Source: Plazaster borealis
Lineage: Eukaryota; Echinodermata; Asteroidea; Forcipulatida; Labidiasteridae
DNA: 64,000 nt
Assembly (NCBI GenBank): GCA_021014325.1
Contig: CM037476.1
Span: 13,242,827 to 13,306,826 of the forward strand
Direction: 5' to 3'
Of the stretch, positions 23,090 through 37,600 are shown piece by piece; position 1 is the stretch's first letter; the number at the start of each line of letters is the position of its first letter. Under the pieces are notes generated by a model that saw only the letters and a list, made by a program, of their open reading frames with translations, had not been told where the DNA came from and made no database searches. Both the position numbers and the translations under genes were made by a program.

Positions 23090-23640
23090 TACACACACAT
23101 GTTTGTAAATCCCGAGGACTTCTCTTTGTTTGGACATAGTTTTTTTTAGCGACTTCCCCATTGGGTTTGTACACGAAAACGAAGCGAGGACGTCCTCGCT
23201 CTGTCAAACACCCGGATCCCTTTTGTTTGAATGGATAGACACGCTCACACACACATGTTTGTTAATCCCGCTTACCGAGGACTTCTCTTTGTTCTCCCAT
23301 TGTTTGGACATAGTTTTTTTTAGCGATGTCCCCATTGGTTTTGTACACGAAAACGAAGAGAGGACGTCCTCGCTCTGTCAAACACCCGGATCCCTTTTGT
23401 TAAAGTCCTCGGTTTGAATGGATAGACACGCTCACACACACATTTTTGTGAATCCCGTAAATCGAGGACTTTTCTTTGTTCCCCCATTGTTAGGACTTAG
23501 TATTTTTTAAAAGACTTCCCCTTCGTTTTGTAAACGAAAGCGAAGCGAGAACGTCCTCGCTCTATCAAACACCCGTATCCCTTTTGTTAAAGTCCTCGGT
23601 TTCAACGGGTAGATACGCTCGCACACACATGCAATTTTTC
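23090..23640. repeat. Tandem repeat, about 165-188-bp unit, three copies
   Basis: Each unit contains GAGGACTTxTCTTTGTT, a dyad near GAGGACGTCCTCGCTCT, then CAAACACCCGGATCCCTTTT and a CACACACA run. Unit starts near 23115, 23278 and 23466 differ in spacing because of small indels. Confidence 0.75.
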
Positions 23641-25666
23641 CTCACAAATTCTGCCGAATGTCCACATAGTCTGTACACCAGTCTATGAAGGTATCATATA
23701 TGGAATGATTGACTGACAGGCTAGCCCTGTGTGTGAATTTTTCTACTAAAACCCAAACTTCAAACTGTTAACGACCTTTCTTGCATGTTACTCATCTCAT
23801 GGTACATCTCATGCAGAAATAATTCTAAAGACTTCTTTTCCGACTGACACCTGTCAACCTCATTTCTTACATTTGAATCCCTTTTTTCCAAATTTGCTGG
23901 TAATTTTTAAAAAGTGTACTCAATTTTGTTATTTCTGCCACAATTCTACTCTTAGTTTAGCTAACAGATAATTTAGTGTAGCACAATGCATTATGCTATG
24001 TACAAAAAGTCTTTCGCATGTTTTATTTTGGTCGGGCCAAATTTGTTGTTGTTCGTGTGTAAGTTTGACTTTTTGTTACTAATTTGAAATATGTTTTATT
24101 GCAGTTGATTTCAAATTAATCTTTAAACAACGGTTTGCAATGAGGATCAATGAGTGTACTCAGTATCTAAGCACAACTTAACTATGAGTGTTTATTCTGA
24201 TAATTTCTTTGTCAAAAGCTATTTTCATTTAACTAGAATCTGTTATCTTAAAAAAATAAAAATATCACTTTTTCAAAATTATTCCGTATGTAAGAGGCAC
24301 TACGCCTGTATGCATTTATATCGTGTGGCAATAGCATTGGAAAATCAGTTAGTTATGTGCATAGTTTCTCCACCACTCAAAACATGACAGCTGTGTGGCT
24401 GTTAAGTCAGACATGGCCCAAGTCTTCTATTCTTGTGACTACATGTTGTTTTGAGCATTACATATGTGACGTGGACAGTTTGATAGATTCAGTTTGCCGT
24501 GTGACAGATTGCTGTATTTGTGTGGAGTATGGAGAAAGCCAACTTTGAAAAAGCTGTTGAAGCACATGTAATTTTTCAGCAATGTAGAGGTTTGCATGGC
24601 ACTATAAAACAAAAAGCAACGTGAGGTGAACTGTTTCCACCTGAACTCTGTTATGAACCGCTAAATAAATAAATTGTTTTAAAGCCATGTCCAAATAAGC
24701 CATTGCGAGTTTGATTTAAATGACATCTGGTGCAATGACTTGCTTAGCCACCAGTTACTGCATAAAATTTGAATTCCTCTGACTTTAGAGACAGCTGCAT
24801 TGTCAAATGGTTTGGGGCAAGCCTATGTATAGCAACCTCCAGATGAGCAAACCCTGGTAACATTGTGCAATACACATTCATTCAAAATTGTGTATGGGTG
24901 TTCGCCGTCTCTTATGTAACTATGCAAAAGCTTGCCCTGAATCATGTGACATAGCAACTGTCTCAATAGTCTAAAGAATTCAAATTGAAGTGGTAACGTG
25001 TGACTAAGCAAGTACCAGACATTATTCCATGGCTTATTGGCAGCTGCGGCTGTCGCTGTTGGGCGGCTGTCGCTGTTGGGCATGCTATGCTTCAATGCAT
25101 GTTAACATGGTGTTCAAGTCACAGCTGCTGATTTGAACACTGCCGAAGCATACATAATTTATGCTACAGCAACAGATTTTTGTTTGCATCCTCCTCATGT
25201 CTGTGAGTCTGTTTCACAAGCATGGCTTCTACACCGGCTCTGGCTGAGGCTTTGGCAGCCATTTTGGCGCCCAATGCCAGAAGAGCATGTGGCTTCTTAA
25301 AGGTTAGCAGATCCTTAGCCAAAGCCGTTGCATGGCAAGCTTTCATTGAAACGAAGTAATGTTCCATGTTTCAAATGCAAACAAAAAATAAACAAAGCCA
25401 TTAAGATAAGTACAGCACCAGTCTTTTTTAGAAGTGTTTTATTTTTTTACCATGAAAGCCTAAAAAGATGGCATTATACTCACAAAGAGTGTTTAATCAA
25501 GAAAATCAATAGCAAATCAAACGGGTAAAAATTTTACCATTTCCTGGCACATGTATTGTTCTTTTCAAAGAAACATGAAATGAAGTGAGATTGCTGAGCA
25601 CATGAACTTAAATATATTTTTAAAACGAACAAAAAACATATTTTGAAATGGTTCTCAAAACTTCAG
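23641..25666. other. Non-coding stretch before the first Raptor exon
   Basis: 24790-24960 is a dispersed repeat found again at 32246-32405 (CCAGATGAGC, ACACATTCATTCAAAA, AAGCTTGCCCTGAATCAT). 25020-25330 resembles the repeat flanks near 14874-15350 (GGCTGTCGCTGTTG, CATGTTAACATGG). No upstream Raptor exon could be found. Confidence 0.5.
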
Positions 25667-28600
25667 GTCAAGTGTCTAGATCACCCGGCAACAGCAGCTC
25701 CGGTTCCTCGGGGTCTAACGGCTTCACATCATCTGGAAGTGGGGACGCCTTCTCAGGCAAAGGCCCGGTGCTGTTTGTTAGAGGGCGCACCAGCTGGGCC
25801 ACGGGGAGTAGCCAGAGCAACCTACTGAAGTCCAGCTACAGCAATGTGTACGTGCAGATATGGAAGACAATGCTGACTCTGGCTTCTGATCCAATGCCTT
25901 TTGTCAAGAGACTCGTCCAGCAACTTGTCAACCAGATCAACCTGAAGGTAAGGCCGTGTCCAAATTGACGGCTATGGCTACTGCTACAGCTGTATCGCCA
26001 CGTTGTCATGCAGTGAAATATAGTAGCCGTAGCCAAAGTCGCCAATTTACATATCAGGGTTCTCCCCAGGTTTTTTCCAAACGGGGGCATTCTGGGCCAA
26101 ACTATTTTGATGTTTGGCCGAAGCACACTGAATTGATACAAGGTCTTCAGAATGTTTTCTACTTGGTGTTTTTCTTGGTTTTCAAAGCCCTACTGTGCAA
26201 TTTGGAGCATTCCACATGTTTTTGTTTACATGTGTTTTGTGAAAAGTCGCTTTTGTTCTATAATTATTTACTATCAGGCAACTGTTATGGCCAAGCCCCA
26301 GCTCGTTCTCGATGCAACGAGAAGGTCATCAACGTCCGCACCGAACAGTCCTTCAACGAGAAACGACAACGCCTTGCCCTTAAATCTCAGGTAAAGAATT
26401 CCTCTTATCCGCAGAGATATTTGACACAGAACTTCTCAGAACTTCTCTTTCCTTTCAGTGACTCGCCTACACCGACCACGCTGAATATCCCCAACGAGAT
26501 AGTCAAACCGGTGCCCATCCGCGCCGGCGAGCAGCCTCCTCCAGCAAAGGCCGCAGAACCCTGGTCCAATCGGTTCGCAGTTTCTTCACTCCCAGAATTT
26601 CTCGAGGTCCAGGAAGATATTCGACAAAGGTCCAAGCATTGTGAGTGGATTCCAGATTCATCGCATTCAGACACTAGTCCTTTTTGACCATCAGTGCGAC
26701 GTGCTGAATCAAAATGGGAGAAGAAGTAAAACTTTTGAAAAAAGTGTCCACAAATTTAGTTTAACCCTTTGGAGACCATAGTGGCCACAAGCGGCTCGTA
26801 CCAAAATGCCCATAGTGGCTGCAAATGGCCGCAAGATTTGACCTGCTTCCATTCACACAAAGAGGTCATGGTGACAGCCATGTCCAGAATTGACATTGTC
26901 CAATGTTTCCTATGTTGACATACTGTTTACATTCGAAAAACAGACCAGACTTTCTGTTTCATATTGTTTTTTAAAGGCATTTTTACTGAAGAAAAAAAGT
27001 ACAAATGTCAACAATAGTAACTATGTATTGGCGTATTGTGATGATTATACAGAAACGAATGGTCTCTAATAAAAGGGTTAAAGAAAAGAACATTCCATAA
27101 GACACAATCGGCGACCAGAGTCGTGTGTTTCATAGTGGGTATACAATGTAAACAAACCAGGCAGCCACGCCCAGTTCGCATGGTCAAGCATGGCTTCCTC
27201 CGCACCTAAGGCAGAAGCACTCGGAGGCAGCCATGCTTTTCCACGCACACTGTGCGTTGCTTGCTTGGTTTGTTTACATTATATACCCACTATGAGTCAC
27301 GTGACTCGGGTCGCAAATTGTGTTTATTGTATCTGTTTCTTAGAGATGCAAATATTACTAAATTATGGTGAACTCAAGAAAGCCATTCATTCATTTATGT
27401 TCATGTGCGTAATTTTGACCTGTTTATGTCGTTTCGCTCTTATTATTCAACTGTATTCGTTTCCCAATTCTCCTCCCAAACCACAGACATACGGGGAGGC
27501 GGATGCAGTCAGTATCACCACCAAGGATCTCAACATCTCTAGCAAGTTCACGAATTGGTGCTGCAAGTATTTTGCTCAGTCTGTCATGAGGGTAGGTGGT
27601 GGCAATTTGCTCAGGATGGGGAAGGTGGTAGGGTTGGCGTAGTGGTAACTTTCCTTGCATTCCACTTCTAGGACCCCGGTTCGAACATGCCGGGGGCACT
27701 ACGTGGATTGGGTTTTCAGTCCCTACCTGATTGCGTGGGTTTTTCCTGGAATATTTCTCTGGGGTTTTCCTCCCACATGTAAAACTGAAACTTCCTTCCT
27801 TGTCTTCTCTCCATTTGGGTACAGTGATTAAGTTCGCTTGTCTGAGAGTCCTTGGCTTCATAACCAGAAGAAATGAAATGAAATGAAAAAGAAGAGTAGG
27901 GTGTGGGGGAAGTTCTTGGACACAAATTTGGAATGTTCGAAGCACTCTCGAAGCTGTCAACTCTCCCTGATTATGCAGAAAGTTCCCTGAAAATCCACCA
28001 ATCTTTCTACGTTCTAAAGAACAAATTTGAAAATCTCCCTGATTATTGAAACTTTGTCTCTAGTTATGTTGAGTGCAATTCTAAATATCTCCTGATTGTT
28101 GTACAAAATCTCCCTGATTACAAGATGCAAATATTGGCAGCTCTGATAATTCTTGCATCGGGAATAATTATCAATTCAATTACATTTTATTTTAGGTGAT
28201 GCATAATTGTAAAGCACCAGACTCCAATGTTTTTCCCCCGGACCTTGGGTGGAAGTAAAACCCATAACCTTTAGCTTTCTAACCAGGGCTGGATTTCACA
28301 AAGAGCTAAGATTAATAGGGTGTGTTCAATTAGCTTCCCCGGGTCAGCCCAGGTCTGACCCCAGTGAGTTCGAGTAGCTTTGATGTCACTGTTGTGGCTC
28401 ACCCAGGTCAGGGTGCCAACTGCATCTCTGGCCGCAGCCTTCGCAAACTGACACCAACCCACAGAAATCTGAGAAACGATTCATGCAGGAATCGTTTCTC
28501 AGATTCAATTGTTTGTGGGTGAAATATTATCAAAACCATATTACCTCAAAGGGGATCCTTACTCAAAATAAATTATACTGTCAACAGCTGATGTGCTTCT

Positions 28601-31600
28601 CACCAAGTAAGTTTTATGGTCATTCATTTTTGGAGTATTTACCAATCTATGACCCTACCTTTAAATCGAGTTTGATAATTACGCAGCAACATCCGATCAC
28701 CTCCTTGTCTAACAGGCGCCTGAAGAGATGGACCCATACAGCACGTTACATCAGGAGCGGGAATGGCGATTTCTACGCAACGCGATGGCTAGGAAAGCAG
28801 CGAGGGAGCAATTGCAACGGGCTTGTAAGAAGCTTGTTCTATTATCAGTCTGTTCTTGTGTGGGTGTTGGCCTTATTGGGTTTTTTTCAGACATCTTGTT
28901 TTTTTCTCATTTAAATTGATGTCACCAAACTGAGGCTGGATGGACAAAACAGTATGGCCCCTTTTTGGTATGATGAGAAGGAATATTTAATGTTTATGAG
29001 TGCAAGGGGGAGAACATTTTCATTTGTTCCGTTCAACAAAAGCGAAGTCAAGTTGAATTGGAAATATTCCATCTTTCAACTAATGAAAGTATTCTCTCCA
29101 TTGTACAAAAGCAAAACATTCATTATTTGGTTTATAATCCAAGTAGATCTTTGTAATTTGATTGGAGGATGAAACTATAAGAATGAAAAACTACAAAATT
29201 GTATTCTGGCATCCACTACAAGGGCCTTGTGTACTGCTGTGTATAATGGCACAATGAAAAGCCGTCAATATTTGGTTTATAACACCTAAAACATATATTG
29301 TGCCTAGACGTTTGTTGATATGGGTATCGAACATTGGTTGCTATGGGATAGTATATTGGTTGTTACGGGTATAGTACCTTGTTAGCTGCGTGTATGTCGC
29401 GTTTGCACAGTTTCTAGTAAAAAATAAGACATATCATGTGACGCACTCTATACCAATCGAAAGGCAGAATATTTGTAAGGGGTGTTTTAACATGCAATAG
29501 ACTGTGCAAGTCTCATGCGTATTCAAACATTGGGACCCGTTAAAGCGCGTGAGTTTGTTTCCTTCACGCGTTAAAGCATCGTACGTGGGACCAAATTGGT
29601 CCCAAAATGTTTGAATACGCGCGAGACTTGCACGGTCTATAGTCAACAAGGATGGGACATATGCACTGTGACTAACCAAAAGGCATGGTATATGGGTTAG
29701 GCCATTTGATGGTTTGAATAATGATTGCCGCATGACCTACAGTCTTCCAATCAAATGACAAGGATCCACTTGGGTGTTATATAATATATCACTTTGGGGG
29801 ACAGGGAATATGTATCATCCAGTCACCAGGTATTTTCTTTTCTTATATACTTATCGCTTTTCAGTGAGTTTCTGTGTAATTGTATATATCCCTAGAACCG
29901 TTTTTAATGTTTCAATGTTTTTACTGTATGCGAGCATTTGAATTACCCTTTTTGGGATATAATAATGAGTAATTGAATTGAATTGAATTGACATAAATGT
30001 TGATCAATCGCCTGAACTGTAGTTTCTCCTACTTTTCCTACAGCCACAAGTCGTCTGGACGACCAGATCTTCATCGATAAGAACCAAGGGATTCCGATTG
30101 CACTCCGCTTCCAGCATTTTAGCCCTCACATCATCGTGGCTGACAAAGAGGGCGTATGACAGAAACACTCCTGTAATCACCAATTTTAAAGGGAATTTCA
30201 CCTTGGAAGTACTTTTGTGTGTGGCAAATAGTGTTAGCATTGTACCAACCATTTTCCACCTTTCTAGCTGGTTTGTGGAATTTGTCATGTTGGTCCAACC
30301 GTGGCCCAATGTCATGGCTCTGCTTATCGCAGATTTCTGCGCTTACTGTTACCATTAGCTGCTTACAATGTAAGTGCCAAATTTCTGCACTAGCTGTGTA
30401 AGGGAAGAATGCTTTGTAAAGCCTGGTTCATACTTCCTGCGAATACGAAGAGCATTTGACGTCACAACTCTGTTTTCGCTGCGAATTGTTCATTGCAAAT
30501 TGTTGACATCTGTGGTATAAATGCAAACAATATTTACTAACGGCCTGATTGAATTGTTTCTCGATAGTGCGTGGAACTGGGAGAATGGAGAGCGAGTAAA
30601 TACGTTCACACATCTCAACCATAAAGACACCAAATTAACGTCAATGGATATACTCAACTCTCACGACATCTCACTCCTCATGACTGGTAGTGGTGAGTAT
30701 CTGATTCCATGGTACCCTGCTAGCGGCTAAACACTGAACTGCAGATAGGTCTGTAATAAGCAGGCATGATGTTCTTCCTACTTCAGTCTGATTTCCATTT
30801 TTTTTTTTTGCTCTTGGAAAAATCAGAAAAATTGTGATTAAATAACCTGAAAAATCTATTAAACCTTACACCATGTGTACATGTAGGTCACCCCTTGTAC
30901 TCGACGTTACTACTTTTTTCCAAGGACCAAAAATCATGCCTGAATAAGGCATTTGTGAGTTAGATTAAAGTAATGTCTGGTTCAATGACTTGCTTACTAA
31001 TAATAATCAGGCGTGCGATTTCTCAGGTTTTTTTTCCTGATTTCAGGATTTTCTCAAACCTTAAGGCTTCTTGAAAGAAGTAAAAGCTGTCATGAATTGT
31101 CCACATTATGTCCAAACCTGTAGTTTTGTATTTCTGGTGATGCACAGAGTCTGTAAACCTCCTGAATTGTAAACATCTGTGAGTTTCTGGTTGTAGAATA
31201 AGTGGTGAACCCTGGCCCGCAAGCCATTTTTCAGGAATGTTCACATTCATCCATTTTCACCCCTGAACCCATGAGTCTGTAAATGTCCTGAATTGTAAAC
31301 ATCTGGGTGTTTCTGGGCGTAGACTGAGTGGTAAACCCAGGCCAGCAAATTACTTTTTATTAATTTTCACATCTGTCAAATCTCATCCCTGAATAATGGA
31401 CATTTATATTGTGCAATACCTATATAAATACATGTATACTCTACTGCGCAATAAATAACAACAAATGCAGAGAAAAAAATTACTCTTGCTTGAAACGTGA
31501 AACAAATGGTTTACTCACAACTTACAGCTTAAAGGCACTGTACACGTTTGGTAATTACTCAAAATATATATTAGCATAAAAACTGACTTGGTAATGAGCA

Positions 31601-34600
31601 ACAGAGAGCTGTTGATAGTATAAAACATTGTGAGAAACGACTCCCTCTGAAGTAACGTAGTTTTGAGAAAGAGGTAATTTCTCACTAAAATAATAAACAC
31701 TTCTTGCAAGAAGTTTTTATTCCTAACTGAAAACACACAAATTTGTACAACAAGGGTGTAATTTCTTTCATCATTTTCTTGCAACTTCGATAACCAATTG
31801 AGCCCAAATTTTCACAGGCTTGTTATTTTATGCATGTGTTGGGATACAACAAATGAGAACACTGGTCTTTGACAATTACCAAACGTGTACGATGCCTTTA
31901 AATTTGAATTCTTCAGACTTAAATAATAATAATAATAAAGAGACATTTATAAAGCGCAAACAGTTGCAGATCGGCTCTGTCTCAAGGAGCTAAATACAAG
32001 CAAATGGATTAAACAAAATAAATTAATAACAACGATACAAAAATACTGTTTCAAAAGTTGAGTCTTAAGGCGAGACTTGAACAGCTCGATGGTCGACGAC
32101 TCCCTGATGATCGGTGGCAGGCTGTTCCAAAGTGTTGGTGCTGAATGCTCTACCACCATACGAACAAGTCCGTGGAGGAGGGGAAGGTTGATGCAGAAGA
32201 TTGAGGGATGAAGACCGCAGGTGTCGAGTAGGCCTACTATAGAGACAGTTGCTATGTCAAATGGTCGGGTCAAGCTTTTGTATCAAATTCTCCAGATGAG
32301 CCAACCCTGGTACCAATGTGCGATAACACATTCATTCAAAAATTGTGTATAGGTGTTTGCCATCTCTTACGTTAATTACGCAGAAGCTTGCCCTGAATCA
32401 TTTGACAATATAGGGCCCTGGGCCCAATTTCATGGAGGTGATTAAGCAGAAATTATTGCTTAAAAATTTTCTGCTAAGCAGAATTGAGCAGGATACCAGT
32501 CACAAGTTGTACATGTGACTTGTTATTTTTGCCGGTAACCTTATTATGGTAAGCATACATTTGTTGTGCTTAAGCAGCTCTATGAAAATGGGCCCAGGTC
32601 AATCTGAAACGAGCTAGTGAAGCTGATAACAAGATGATCATTTGTGTGTATGTGTTTGTATTTTCAGATGATGGTGCTGTACAGATATGGCGTAACTATT
32701 TACCCAATAATAATGATAGTGATGTGGAGCTAGTGTCGTCATGGCATGCCCTGTCAGACATGCTGCCCTCAGTCAAAGGTATGTAAAATACGTCAACAAA
32801 ACAAATCATAAAAGATGGGGTTGCATGGATGACTAGTGCATAAAGCGCTCACCTCTCGGCACAGTGGCCGGGTTCGATTCCCATATGTGAGAAGAGTTTG
32901 TGTGTTTGTTCTCTCCTATGCCACGAGGGCTTTTCTGAAGGCCCTCCGGTTTTACTCTCTCCAGAAAAATCACTTGCTGTTTGTCTCTGGCTGTGCTACA
33001 TGGGAATATGGGTCAATGTGGCTGGGCTAACAGAGTTTCCATGACATCAGATTATTAAATGCATGTGTTGTACCTTCTCTCGTTGTGTTTGACTGACGCG
33101 GTAGCTATAAGTGCCCTTTTGGGGGTTTTATTTATTGGTACTTGTAAACAAAAATATCTTAAATACTGTGTTTGCGCATGTACCGTAGCTGCCAGTATTA
33201 AGAGCCCTTCTTTTTGTCCCATTCTTTCAGTTTCCCTCCCTTTTCCCCTTCCCCCTTCCCCCAATTCCCATCCCTTCCCCTTCAACTGTGGTAGGATGGC
33301 TCTGTAGAGGTGCTGGTCACCTGTTCCATCTTGCCACTCACAGGCGATTGTTGTAACTTTTTTCTATTTTTATATACCGTAGGTTATTGTATATACTATA
33401 GTTTTTATAATTATTTATCTTTTTTTTTCTTTATATTTATTTTTGTAATATTGTGCCGAAAAAAGAAAAAAACCCTTATCATTTTATAATGTTTTCATGG
33501 TTTTCTTTGTACACATGCTGGGACCCACGGAACACCAGTGGTTGCCACTGAGTAAGTCTCCCAGTTGACGTAAAATATTTTCTTAAATACTGTATTTGCG
33601 CATGTACCTTGTCATTTTATGTTTTCAATGCACACATGCTGAGACCAACTGAGTGGGTCGTCGCCACTGAGTGGGTCGTCGTCTAGTTGAAGTAAAAAAC
33701 AATCTTAAATACCGTTTTTGTGCATGTACCCTGTCATTGTTTGAGTCCATTGCTTTCTTTGTAAACATGGTGAGACCCACCGGACACCAGTGGTTGCCAC
33801 TGAGAGGGCCACCCAGTTTGAGGTTAAATAAATAAATAAAATGTGTGTATATTATTTCAGGATCTGGTCTTGTCTTAGACTGGGAGCAGGAGTCTGGCAT
33901 GCTCTTAGCATCAGGAGATGTTCGTATTATCAGGGTATGGGATACTCAGAGAGAAATCAGACTACAGGTTAGTACACACTATATTTTTAAAATTATTATA
34001 CAGGCATGAGACACCTCAGCGTCTCGGCAGATTTTTTCACTTTTTTCTTTTGAAACACCGCATTTTTTAATGGGACTCTGCACGTAAAATTACAGTTTCA
34101 GGCGGTGCACACTAGTCCAAGAGCCAGCCACTCTTGCCGGTACCAACTCGAGGGACTAATTCTAATATCACTTTTCTTGAATTTTCAGGATATCCCAACA
34201 GGTGCAGATAGCTGTGTAACTAGCCTGGCTTGTGACAATGTAGGTAGATCTCTACTCATAGCTGGGTTGGGAGACGGCAGTGTCAGGCTATATGACAGGA
34301 GGCTGGCCCCAACAGACAGGTAAATTAAAAAGGAAATAGGTATACAATGTACTCTTGACACCATATTAACCAGTTGACGCCAGATGTTGTGTCAACACGC
34401 CAATATCGTCACTGCTAGAATTCAGGTGACGTGCATGTTGTATGCAGGCTGGCATAGTGCATCTATCATTCAAATCCATACAGTGATACTGAAAGGTCTG
34501 ACAGTAGGAGGGTTAAATCTCATTGTTGTAACTTAAGTGGCACCACCTCAAAAAGCCTTGTTTTATCTTTTGTTTGTATTTATTTATTTTTTCCAGTCGA

Positions 34601-37600
34601 GTGTTGACATTAAGAGAGCACAATAGCTGGGTGGTGAACGTTCACCTCCAGAAAGGATCAGGGGATGGCAAGATCATCAGCGCAAGGTAAATAACAATCT
34701 TTGACATTCTCACTCCAGGGAACATTTTCCAGTGAGTGAAACCATTTAACTGCGCAGGTTGTGTAGAGTGGCATCAGTTAATGCTGCTTCAAAAGGGCGT
34801 TTGAACCTTCACTCATAAATACCTGCGACAGTTTATCCATTCTGATTGGTCGAGAAGAGATTAAACGTGCGATTAAACGCGCGATGTAAACACAGTCACG
34901 GTCTGTTTTAACACGACCTGACGTCATTGAGTCAAAGAGGGCGCTATCAGATGATTGTGCGGAGCGTGCAAATTTCATGGCCCAATTTAAGTTGGTAGGT
35001 CGCATGTTTGGCTTGTGTAAGTTTGAAACTTGAGTGTGCCTGTTCGAAACTGAGCTACTTACACTTGACAAATGCATAGAAATTCAATGCAGAGTCAAGG
35101 TAAGCTGAGGCTAAACTGTTAGAATTGTTCTCAATGTTTTTGGATGTTTTTAACAGAAAGGTATTTATGAATGGGAATAAGAGAGTGGTGACTCAGTCTT
35201 AAACAGCCGTTTAAAACCTTGCATGGTCGTGGCCGTGCGGTAAAAGACCTCCCATTCAGTTCAGTCCTTTATTTCACGGCCACAACCCTTCAGGTTTTAA
35301 ACGGCCGTTTAAGAACTCGTCGCCCACTCTTTTATTTCCTAGTTCTCTCCTGTTGAAATTGTTGGGTTTTTTCATCAGTAAAAACAGTGTTCGCGTTATG
35401 TAGACTGCTTACCAAGTAAAATGTCATGTTGTAAAAAATGTGTGAAAAGTAGGAACCATAATTATTTTTTGAATTGTGCTAGAATTTGGTTTAAGATATA
35501 GATGACTCGCCTATCTTAGCTATGTGTACGGCACAGACAGTAAATAGTGGTACAGAGATAATTACGGGACTCTCAACTGTCCTTGGTTGTTGGTCTTTCT
35601 CTTTTCCATCTTACAAACAAAAATCATTTTATTCTTGTAGAAAACATTGTTAATAAATGGAATTTCTTTGTTAGACTTGTGTCTTCTTCTAGAAACTGTG
35701 TGCTGTAGTGGGGCAGATAGGGAATTATATTGTTGTTGTTGTTTTGGTTTTTGGGGTGGTTTTTTTTTTTGGGGGGGGGATTGTGCCTATTTTGGCTCAC
35801 CTGCGAGGATAGAGGTTGATATTGTGTTTGAAAAGCCTTTGGAGCGCCATGGCAGCTCGGGGCTGTATACTCCCCAGGGAGCTGAGAAAGATTAAAGGAA
35901 TGTTATTTGCCCAATGACCAGGGCACTAATGTGAAGCACATTGATACGTTATTGTAAAATGCGCTATATAAGAACTTGTTATTATTATTATATTATGTCA
36001 TGAGAAAGATATTAGGCTATAGGACCATCGCAGATTTGTTCTTCAAACAAAATATAGGTAGAAAGACAAGCAATGGCAGCCACTTTGAAAAGTATCAAAG
36101 TGTACTTGTCCATTAAACAAATGAGATAAATTTTCTCTTAGTGCTTGGTACAAATAAAAGCAGGTTAGTACCGGTACAGTCTTTTCTGGTTTTGTAAAAA
36201 GAATTTTGGCCTGTAAAAATACTGAGCTTACAAGCCCTACGGTCTTGTGGATTTTTCACCCAAATTCGAGCCCCGCTCTTATCAACTAAATTTTACCTGT
36301 ATTGTTGTTAAAAGATCAACCTTTTAAAATTGTATTTATACCGGTACCATATTTTGTTTTAATTGTGTGAAAAGCACTTTGCAGTAATGACGTCACTTTT
36401 GCTCAAAATACCCTGCTGTCAGACAAACATTCCTCCACTTAAACGATCACTGCAGCATCGACGCGCCAAACTGCACTAGTAGTATAGTCAGTACACACAA
36501 GTAAACATAAAACTTGGACATACTTGCGCAAATGTTAGTGAAATAGGAAACGTTTGTCTTAGAGACGGGTAGTTATTGCTTCTATTTCTGGTATTAGTGC
36601 TTATGTACACAGGAATACTTATTTTGCCTTCTGTTGCTGTTTTCTAACCAACAGTGTAAACGGCGATGGTCGCTTCTGGGATCCCCGATTCTCAGAGTCG
36701 GTCAAACTGATCCAGCCCAGCTTAAACACACTGACTGCAATGGCCGTTCATCCACAGGCTTATATATTTGCATGGTAGGCAACAAAAACTGCATCACATC
36801 ATCTCCTAAGTGCCGATAAAATTTTTAACTGGCTTTCGGTGTTTTTGTTTACCTTAGAATAAATTAAGAATAAATTTTCCATATGACCAGTGTAGTATCT
36901 TGCCTGCCAGAAAGGCCCTGGAATGTACAAGATCAATCTCTTTTGTAAACAAAGGTTACATTCTCTATATACTGTGGACATACAATGCATGAGAATTCAA
37001 TAGTTTCCTGTACAAATCTCGTACGTACGCACCCATCTAAGAAAATCAACAAATTCACTTTCCACAGTGGCTCGGCCAATCAACTCATCAGTGTCTTTAA
37101 CATGTCCGGTGACACACTCAGCAATATCAAGTACTATGAAGGGTTCATAGGTCAAAGGATCGGCCCAGTCAGTTGCCTTGCTTTTCATCCACTTAAGGTG
37201 AGCTCTAGTGATAAATATTCTTAACAAAATGTAATTGGCAACACTGCAATTTTTGTAATTTGCAGGCATGTGATTTCTCAGGAATTTTCCTGATTTTCAG
37301 TATTTTCCCAAAACCTCATTGAAGCCCGGTTCATACTTCCTGCGAATGCAAATCAAATTTTGACGTTGAAATTCGCAACGAAATCTTTGCAACAGTTGAG
37401 CTGAGCTCAACTCCTGCAAAACATTTGCAGCCAAAAGCAGAGCTGTGACGTCAAAATTTGCTTCGCATTTGCATTCGCAGGAAGTATGAACCGGGCTTTA
37501 GCCGTCAAATTTGATTCTTTTACTACAAAAAAATTCCACCAATGACCACCCTTCTAAGAAGTTGTACAGAAAATCTCTTAGCCATGGGTTAAAAAGCTGG

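Noticed and set aside
25956..26687. A continuous 243-codon frame as one exon
   Set aside because: It runs through two short Raptor introns; splice sites and homology give separate exons.
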